The notes under the pieces are model-generated. The model was not told where the DNA came from. It searched no databases and saw nothing but the letters and a program-made list of their open reading frames with translations. The position numbers and the translations under genes were made by a program. Positions 7,601 to 11,658 of a DNA stretch of 11,658 nucleotides are shown one piece after another. Source of the stretch: an uncultured Lachnospiraceae bacterium (GTDB lineage Bacteria; Bacillota; Clostridia; Lachnospirales; Lachnospiraceae); the NCBI GenBank assembly GCA_910578605.1, contig CAJTQG010000063.1, forward strand, positions 1 through 11,658. Direction: 5' to 3'. The stretch's first letter is position 1; the number at the start of each line of letters is the position of its first letter.

Positions 7601-8759
7601 GGCTTACTACTTTGTTATTAAGGGGTCCGCAGATGTGAATTTACCCAATCCTCTGCCAGACGGAATGAAGATTGAGCAATTTTATACAGGTGCTATGATT
7701 TATTACCAAAACAAGGAAGCCGATCCGAAAAATCCAGACGAGGGAGAGGAGGAGACTAGCACAGACCAGGGTGAGAAGCCTACTTCTGGTGAGGGCGAAT
7801 CTACCTCAGATAAAGAAAATGAGTCTACTACGAATAAAGAAGAGTCTACCTCCCATTTAAAACCGGATGATGGAACAGAGGATAAGACTACAGAGCAATT
7901 TGGCGATGGAACAACGAAGAAGCCAAATACAGGCGGTGAAAATAATGATGGTTCTTCGGAGGAAAATACGACAAAAAATCAGGGTAATAACACTCCGGAT
8001 GTGGGAGAAGAGAATGATGACTCCGGTGAGGGAAATGGCAGCGGATCAGGGAAACCTTCTTACACACCGAATACCGGAGATGAGGGAAGCTCACAGACCG
8101 AAGGAAATAAAAACACAGGAAGGGATGACAGTTTGTTTGTGAAGCCAACAGATGGGTCTGAAATTGTAAAGGCAGAGATTGTCCTCACAAAAACCATTCA
8201 GGGAGCAGTGACAAAGGAGGAGGCAGAAGGAGCACTGGAATTTATGGTCACAAATCTTAGCACTGCAAAATCTAAAATATATACTCTGAAGGATTTTAAA
8301 TATGACAAAGAACAAGACAAATACTTTTTAAGGTTAACGGTAAATGGTAATGAAGTTTACCATATTGAGGAGATAGTGACAGATATTGATGGATATGTTT
8401 TAACTAGTGTTTCCTCTACAGTGAGTGCATCTGGACAGACAAAAGAGGATGATGAGGACTATGATGATACAGAGGCGATTGTGACAGTGGGGGCAGATGA
8501 AACAGCCCAGGTGGACTATAAGGATGAGTATATGACGGATGAGGAGGCGGAGCAAAACGGATGGTCTGTAGAGGAGAAGCCTTTTAACAAGAAAAAGGTT
8601 TCTGATAAGGAGGAAGACAAAACGTCTAATCTCTTGACAAACTCTCCGAAAACGGGAGATTCTTTTAAGACAAAATTTTATATTGGTTTAATTGGGGCGG
8701 CAGTGGTAGTGTTAGTGTTGTTTAAAGTGTTTGGACCAAAGAGAAAAGAAGAGGAATAA
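4659..8759 (+). CDS. LPXTG-type multi-domain surface adhesin with Cna_B-type isopeptide domains
   Basis: Cell-wall-anchored protein of 1366 residues. AAAGGAGA at 4646-4653 sets the start. A signal peptide covers about 1-34 (cut after SSA). About 40-890 is a chain of Ig-like adhesin domains marked by strands such as TVEWTISIYV (W332), LTWEIDLDV (W447) and AVWEVQTNI (W599), as in collagen-binding and DUF11-like folds. About 895-1020 is a Cna_B/SpaA domain with LPGAEFKLTA and the E-box VETKAPDGF; K906, E969 and N1018 are the likely isopeptide Lys, catalytic Glu and Asn. About 1021-1165 is an acidic Ser/Thr/Gly/Glu linker. About 1170-1292 is a second pilin-like domain (VLTKTIQG to VDYKDEY). SPKTG at 1329-1333, a membrane segment and a KRKEEE tail form the sorting signal. 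The ligand is unknown. It is probably co-transcribed with the preceding secreted-protein gene; the sortase must be encoded elsewhere. Confidence 0.92.
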   Translation: MKVVHKMKKNWLAIVLVVGVLVILGFTIPFHSSADEQIQNKGLKLRDFSIKIDGQELVENMEINDGAKVDISFQYDIHNVDRQKEYNIDLKAKGMEIVDYPEAPLMDEANRKVGVYVIKNGMIYITLDDAFLGRSEISGYANIKGKVNVTQTGNEDMGKEEIGVAETFVDVNIKYKPAESSLYIQKETAGKAEYEKASNQVIQEYKVTLTANGKVTNIKLTDNCGSGIEKGSITDITMNGKRYPTLKDLEMALTELDSTSVSFTYKMKVNGDIYKASENVYDGKYRNTIKAEYKTSKDTPKTSESWAVYPNISKPYVSKSGQYNKDTNTVEWTISIYVGDLSKADIQNIKDILGKGLTVNGQSGEIDLKAGDFTESNGVYSYTYTTQVDEKLKDTVSPVVLNNKVNVDFGKNYGIWSADTNVTTPGIESLVQKKHITYDSETKKLTWEIDLDVPSGGLTNVELEDNTITYYPNSGNHSASMDSITIVKGNERVEVVKDGKCIRQDVVEECYSIWCGWKLKFADAYINRTNRGKTIKMICTSTITDENINGKEYTNKVTATYKDNLGNTGSSVGSASWEDANKLVIKNGYANEKQDGAVWEVQTNISKLDSVKLNDVFNFTDKLPENMELADNSVSAVIMGKQVWGDMTWNQADISECVSYKKNTDGTVGFNIKVNEAFMQKLQQVKSTLSQGQWYTIVLKYSTQVKDIQQLIKKGEVSFQNHVTGEFKGQDIGVDAATVKLHPKDVIKKTYRYDKLTAPNILYFIEVNQYGYDLDESDWLELTDTMGDALILNATDITVSAFQNNNWRVMEQGKEYFFKYNPQSNSFTMRIPDETYIRIQYSAKTNLYVNQDESKNESFTEENSYNQVKLKGYSSDQTQDKVSMKTVALTPTIAINALNGAITVYKYWNNGEQMTALPGAEFKLTAMKYNPAANTFTDDKIYLENIEIPENGTVTIDGLRYDIVYKLVETKAPDGFEKSTQAYYFVIKGSADVNLPNPLPDGMKIEQFYTGAMIYYQNKEADPKNPDEGEEETSTDQGEKPTSGEGESTSDKENESTTNKEESTSHLKPDDGTEDKTTEQFGDGTTKKPNTGGENNDGSSEENTTKNQGNNTPDVGEENDDSGEGNGSGSGKPSYTPNTGDEGSSQTEGNKNTGRDDSLFVKPTDGSEIVKAEIVLTKTIQGAVTKEEAEGALEFMVTNLSTAKSKIYTLKDFKYDKEQDKYFLRLTVNGNEVYHIEEIVTDIDGYVLTSVSSTVSASGQTKEDDEDYDDTEAIVTVGADETAQVDYKDEYMTDEEAEQNGWSVEEKPFNKKKVSDKEEDKTSNLLTNSPKTGDSFKTKFYIGLIGAAVVVLVLFKVFGPKRKEEE

Positions 8760-8764
8760 AATAC

Positions 8765-8793
8765 TTGCTTTTTTAAAATGATAGTGTTATACT
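8765..8793 (+). promoter_or_regulatory. Candidate promoter ahead of the rimP-nusA-infB operon
   Basis: TTGCTT (8765-8770) and TATACT (8788-8793) are spaced by 17 bases, with TGT directly before the -10 (extended -10). It starts just after the adhesin stop codon. A transcript from here would begin near 8800 and run at once into the hairpin at 8820-8846, then about 120 bases to the rimP start. Confidence 0.5.
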
Positions 8794-8819
8794 TAAACCT
8801 AATGATAATGTTGTAGGAT

Positions 8820-8848
8820 AAAAGTGGGCTGATGAAGCCCACTTTTTC
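8820..8848 (+). terminator. Intrinsic terminator after the adhesin gene / possible rimP leader attenuator
   Basis: AAAAGTGGGCT (8820-8830) pairs with AGCCCACTTTT (8836-8846) around a 5-base loop (GATGA). The T-run is TTTTT then C, and most of it can pair with the A-run of the left arm, so the unpaired U-tract is short. It can end the adhesin operon. Because a promoter-like sequence precedes it, it may also sit in the leader of the next operon. Confidence 0.85.
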
Positions 8849-8968
8849 TATGCATTCTATAAACCAATATCAGTTGAGAAAAAATGATTACACTCAACAT
8901 CATGAAATATAAACTATTAAATATTTGAAAAAGCATGGCAAGCTTCAAATTGCGGAAAGGTTGAAAGA

Positions 8969-9442
8969 ATGTCAAAAAGAGAGGAATATGAAAAGAAAAC
9001 AGAACAGCTGATTCTTCCTATTATAGAGGAGAATGGATTTGAACTGGTAGATGTGGAATATGTAAAGGAAGGAAGTAATTGGTATTTAAGAGCTTACATT
9101 GACAAGCCAGGAGGAATTACAGTGGATGATTGTGAGATTGTCAATCGTGCGCTGGGAGCTAAGCTTGATGAAGAAGATTATGTGGAGGATTCTTATATAT
9201 TGGAGGTAAGCTCACCAGGTCTTGGGAGACCATTAAAAAAGGATAAGGATTTTGACAGAAGCATAGGAGAGGCAGTTGATATTAAGTTATATCGGGCTTT
9301 AGAAGGACAAAAGGATTTTACTGGTGTATTGAAGGCATATGATAAAGAAACAATAACCATTAATATGGAAGATCACAGTGATTTGGTATTTCAGAGAAGT
9401 GAGATTGCGCTGATTCGATTATCATTTGATTTCTATGAATAG
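8969..9442 (+). CDS. rimP: Ribosome maturation factor RimP
   Basis: RimP (YlxS, formerly P15a) of 157 residues is a cytosolic factor for maturation of the 30S ribosomal subunit. The start follows GGAAAGG (8954-8960). The N-terminal alpha/beta domain covers about 1-85, with ENGFELVDVEYVKEG and the conserved YILEVSSPGLGRPLK segment around 75-90; the C-terminal SH3-like barrel covers about 90-157 with FTGVLKAYDKETITI. Length and motifs are normal for the family. It is the first gene of the canonical operon continuing into nusA, 92 bases downstream; I see no convincing terminator or promoter in that gap. Confidence 0.97.
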   Translation: MSKREEYEKKTEQLILPIIEENGFELVDVEYVKEGSNWYLRAYIDKPGGITVDDCEIVNRALGAKLDEEDYVEDSYILEVSSPGLGRPLKKDKDFDRSIGEAVDIKLYRALEGQKDFTGVLKAYDKETITINMEDHSDLVFQRSEIALIRLSFDFYE

Positions 9443-9534
9443 CTTGAGCCGTCTAGGAAGTTTGTACATTTCTATTTATATTGGTGCTGAATTGATTTAG
9501 TAGGTTTTAGAATAAAAAGGAGGAATTTAGAAAA

Positions 9535-10650
9535 ATGAACAGAGAACTGATGGAAGCGTTGGATGTATTGGAGAAGGAAAAAGATATTAGCAAAGATGTA
9601 CTGCTAGAGGCAATTGAAAATTCTTTGATTACCGCCTACAAAAACCATTTTGGAAAAGCAGATAATGTGAAGGTGAATATTGATAGAGAAACAGGTGATT
9701 TTGAGGTTCTGGCTGAGAAGACGGTTGTGGAGACTGTGGAGGATAAGGCTGTTGAGATTTCTTTGGAGGACGCTTGGAAAATCAGCAAGAAATACACAGT
9801 AGGTGATGTTGTAAATGTAAAGGTGGAATCAAAAGAGTTTGGCCGCATTGCTACCACAAATGCCAAAAATATTATTTTACAGAAGATTCGCGAGGAAGAG
9901 CGAAGGGTACTGTATGACCAGTATTATGAAAAAGAAAATGATATTGTGACAGGTATTGTGCAGAGAGTAAATGGGAAAAATGTCAGCATCAATCTTGGAA
10001 AAGTAGATGCTGTGCTCATGGAGAGTGAGCAGGTAAGCACAGAAACCTTTAAGCCTACAGAGAGAATTAAGCTTTATATATTGGAAGTGAAGGATACTTC
10101 TAAGGGGCCTAGAGTAATGGTATCCAGAAAACATCCTGATTTGGTAAAGCGTTTATTTGAGGCCGAGGTAGTGGAGATTCAGGACGGTGCTGTGGAGATA
10201 AAAAGTATTTCAAGAGAACCAGGTTCCCGCACTAAAATGGCAGTGTTGTCTCATCACAGAAGTGTAGACCCCGTTGGGGCTTGTGTAGGAAACAATGGTT
10301 CTAGAGTAAGCGCTGTTGTAAAGGAGCTTCGAGGTGAGAAAATAGATATTATCCGTTGGAGTGAAGACCCGGCAGTGTTAATTGAAAATGCATTAAGTCC
10401 TGCAAAGGTAGTGTCGGTAGTGGCAAATGATGAGACGAAGAGCGCAAGAGTGGTGGTGCCGGATTATCAATTATCTCTGGCTATCGGAAGAGAAGGGCAA
10501 AATGCAAGACTAGCAGCTAGACTAACAGGATTTAAGATAGATATTAAGAGTGAGTCTCAGGTGGAGGCTATGCAGAGAAATAAAAATAGGAATCGTAACC
10601 GCAATCGAACACAGAATAATGAAGAAAACCAAGAAATGGATGAGAAATAA
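9535..10650 (+). CDS. nusA: Transcription elongation/termination factor NusA
   Basis: NusA of 371 residues binds RNA polymerase and nascent RNA, modulating pausing, intrinsic termination and antitermination. AAGGAGG at 9517-9523 precedes the ATG. The N-terminal polymerase-binding domain is about 1-125 (MNRELMEALDVLEKEKDISK at the start), the S1 domain about 130-200 (VTGIVQRVNGKNVSINLGKV), KH1 about 200-275 with VDPVGACVGNNGSRV, and KH2 about 280-345 with LAIGREGQNARLAARLTG. The C-terminal acidic repeats of proteobacterial NusA are absent, as usual in Firmicutes. The tail is a short Arg/Asn-alternating stretch (NRNRNRNRT) followed by an acidic end. The KH1 GXXG loop reads GNNG. The stop overlaps the rnpM start by one base (TAATG), indicating translational coupling. 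Confidence 0.98.
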   Translation: MNRELMEALDVLEKEKDISKDVLLEAIENSLITAYKNHFGKADNVKVNIDRETGDFEVLAEKTVVETVEDKAVEISLEDAWKISKKYTVGDVVNVKVESKEFGRIATTNAKNIILQKIREEERRVLYDQYYEKENDIVTGIVQRVNGKNVSINLGKVDAVLMESEQVSTETFKPTERIKLYILEVKDTSKGPRVMVSRKHPDLVKRLFEAEVVEIQDGAVEIKSISREPGSRTKMAVLSHHRSVDPVGACVGNNGSRVSAVVKELRGEKIDIIRWSEDPAVLIENALSPAKVVSVVANDETKSARVVVPDYQLSLAIGREGQNARLAARLTGFKIDIKSESQVEAMQRNKNRNRNRNRTQNNEENQEMDEK

Positions 10651-10916
10651 TGGCAGCAGGCAAAAAGGTTCCATTAAGAAAATGTATTGGCTGTGGAGAG
10701 ATGAAAAGTAAAAAAGAGATGATAAGAATCATCAAAACTACAGAGAATGCAATTGTATTGGATAAAACAGGTAAACAAAATGGCAGAGGTGCATATATTT
10801 GTCCTAATTTACAGTGCTTAGAGACGGCAACAAAGTCAAAAGGATTGGAGAGAGCATTAAAAACAGCCATTCCCACTGAAGTATATGAGCAGCTGTCAAA
10901 TCAAATTAGCGAGTAA
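10650..10916 (+). CDS. rnpM: RNase P modulator RnpM (YlxR family)
   Basis: Small RNA-binding protein of 88 residues in the YlxR/DUF448 family. The B. subtilis member has been reported to bind the RNase P RNA and lower its activity, hence the name RnpM. Family hallmarks are RKCIGCGEMK near residues 10-19 (CxxC), the GRGAYIC motif around 45-51 and a C-terminal helix with LERALK. The ATG overlaps the nusA stop codon by one base and has only a weak ribosome binding site, so its translation is probably coupled to nusA. Length and motifs are typical. Confidence 0.93.
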   Translation: MAAGKKVPLRKCIGCGEMKSKKEMIRIIKTTENAIVLDKTGKQNGRGAYICPNLQCLETATKSKGLERALKTAIPTEVYEQLSNQISE

Positions 10917-10943
10917 ATCCGCAAGCAGATTGGAGTGAAGGAG

Positions 10944-11252
10944 ATGCCAAAGGATAAAGTGTTATCGTTGCTAGGGATTGCACAGAAGGCAGGCAGGGTT
11001 GTCAGCGGTGAATTTTCAGTAGAAAAGGCCGTTAAGGAAGGAAAGGCATGTCTTGTTCTTGTGGCCAAAGATGCATCAGACAATACAAAAAAAATGTTTC
11101 GCAACATGTGTAGCTACTATGAAGTACCAGTGTATGTTCATAGTGAAAAGGAAACCTTAGGGCATTGTATCGGAAAACAGTTTCGCGCCAGTCTGGCAGT
11201 GACGGATGTAGGATTTGCCAACGCATTGAAAAAACAGTTGTCCGAGGATTAG
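10944..11252 (+). CDS. ylxQ: L7Ae-family RNA-binding protein YlxQ
   Basis: A 102-residue protein of the ribosomal L7Ae/L30e/Gadd45 family, whose members bind kink-turn RNA. In the nusA-infB operon it is known as YlxQ, and its physiological role is not settled. Visible family features are LSLLGIAQKAGRVVSGE near the N-terminus, the central LVLVAKDASDNTKK strand-turn and ETLGHCIGKQFRASLAVTD. I prefer the ATG at 10944, which has GGAG (10932-10935) eight bases upstream. A GTG at 10935 would add three residues but overlaps that site and has no upstream signal of its own. It starts 27 bases after the rnpM stop and ends 15 bases before infB. Confidence 0.92.
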   Translation: MPKDKVLSLLGIAQKAGRVVSGEFSVEKAVKEGKACLVLVAKDASDNTKKMFRNMCSYYEVPVYVHSEKETLGHCIGKQFRASLAVTDVGFANALKKQLSED

Positions 11253-11267
11253 AATGGAGGATTAAGT

Positions 11268-11658
11268 ATGGCAAAAATAAGAATTTATGAATTAGCAAAA
11301 AAAATAGGTAAAGACAATAATGATATTTTGAAATTTCTAGGAGAAAAAGGAATAGAAGGAAAAAGTCATATGAGTGGCTTAGATGAAAAGGATGCCAAGA
11401 TGGTGGAGGAGCATTTTGCTTCACTGTCTACAGCTTTGAAGGCAAACACTGAAAAACAGCCGGAAAAACAGGAAAAGCTGGATGACAAAAATACACAGCC
11501 GCAAAATGGACAAAAAAATCAGAAGGGAAACGGAGAAAAACAGTCTCCAAAATCAGAAAAAAAACATATGGGAAACCAGGGTGAGAAAAAGAAGCAGCAA
11601 GAACAAATGAATCAAAATAAAAATAAACAAGATAAAAGCAATCAGGGAAAGAATGTGC
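11268..11658 (+). CDS. infB: Translation initiation factor IF-2, N-terminal part (cut by window end)
   Basis: The first 130 codons of IF-2, the GTPase that recruits initiator tRNA to the 30S subunit and promotes subunit joining. GGAGG at 11256-11260 lies seven bases before the ATG. Residues 1-52 form the IF2 N-terminal domain (AKIRIYELAKKIGKDNNDIL, then KSHMSGLDEKDAKMVEEHF). After that comes a Lys/Gln/Asn/Glu-rich low-complexity linker typical of the variable region before the GTPase core. The frame stays open to the window edge, so the G domain and C-terminus lie outside. Position after ylxQ confirms the standard operon order. Confidence 0.95.
   Translation, partial: MAKIRIYELAKKIGKDNNDILKFLGEKGIEGKSHMSGLDEKDAKMVEEHFASLSTALKANTEKQPEKQEKLDDKNTQPQNGQKNQKGNGEKQSPKSEKKHMGNQGEKKKQQEQMNQNKNKQDKSNQGKNV

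Noticed and set aside
7867..8142. Plus-strand 91-residue frame within the adhesin linker
   Set aside because: It is an out-of-frame reading of the low-complexity Glu/Thr/Gly linker, without a ribosome binding site or domain.
8873..8898. Inverted repeat GTTGAG...CTCAAC upstream of rimP as a riboswitch or operator
   Set aside because: Six base pairs with a 14-base AT-rich loop are too weak to support a structured element.
10935..10943. GTG start for ylxQ at 10935
   Set aside because: No ribosome binding site precedes it, while the ATG at 10944 has GGAG at good spacing and fits the family's usual N-terminus.
11032..11424. Minus-strand 130-residue frame across ylxQ and infB
   Set aside because: It overlaps two conserved genes in a canonical operon and shows no family motif.

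Overview
The window looks like chromosomal DNA from a low-GC Gram-positive anaerobe of the Clostridia, most likely Lachnospiraceae. The support is the gene order rimP-nusA-rnpM-ylxQ-infB, a short NusA without C-terminal acidic repeats, strong GGAGG-type ribosome binding sites, a sortase-anchored surface protein with Cna_B-type domains, and a secreted protein ending in an InlB-type repeat plus a lysine-rich fibronectin type III domain. The genus assignment is left open. I see no tRNA, rRNA, CRISPR array, insertion sequence or attachment site.

Left part (1-2560): a membrane-anchored, trigger-factor-like peptidyl-prolyl isomerase (170-1363, +) faces a DHH/DHHA1 phosphoesterase (1541-2461, -). 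A 15-bp perfect hairpin between the two convergent genes probably terminates both. The isomerase promoter region carries two sets of short direct repeats. The DHH gene has a good promoter with an extended -10 on the minus strand.

Middle part (2848-8759): a probable two-gene surface operon, 35 bp apart with no terminator between. The first gene encodes a secreted protein with two tandem copies of a Trp-rich domain of about 170 residues, an InlB-type repeat and a basic FnIII domain. The second encodes a 1366-residue, multi-domain adhesin with Cna_B-type modules, an acidic linker and an SPKTG sorting signal. No sortase is in the window. This is the accessory part and the place where undescribed biology is most likely.

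Right part (8760-11658): the conserved rimP-nusA-rnpM-ylxQ-infB operon, with infB cut by the window edge. It links ribosome maturation, transcription elongation and termination, RNase P modulation and translation initiation. A promoter-like sequence followed directly by an intrinsic terminator lies in front of rimP. It may simply end the adhesin operon, or it may form an attenuator through which NusA controls its own operon.
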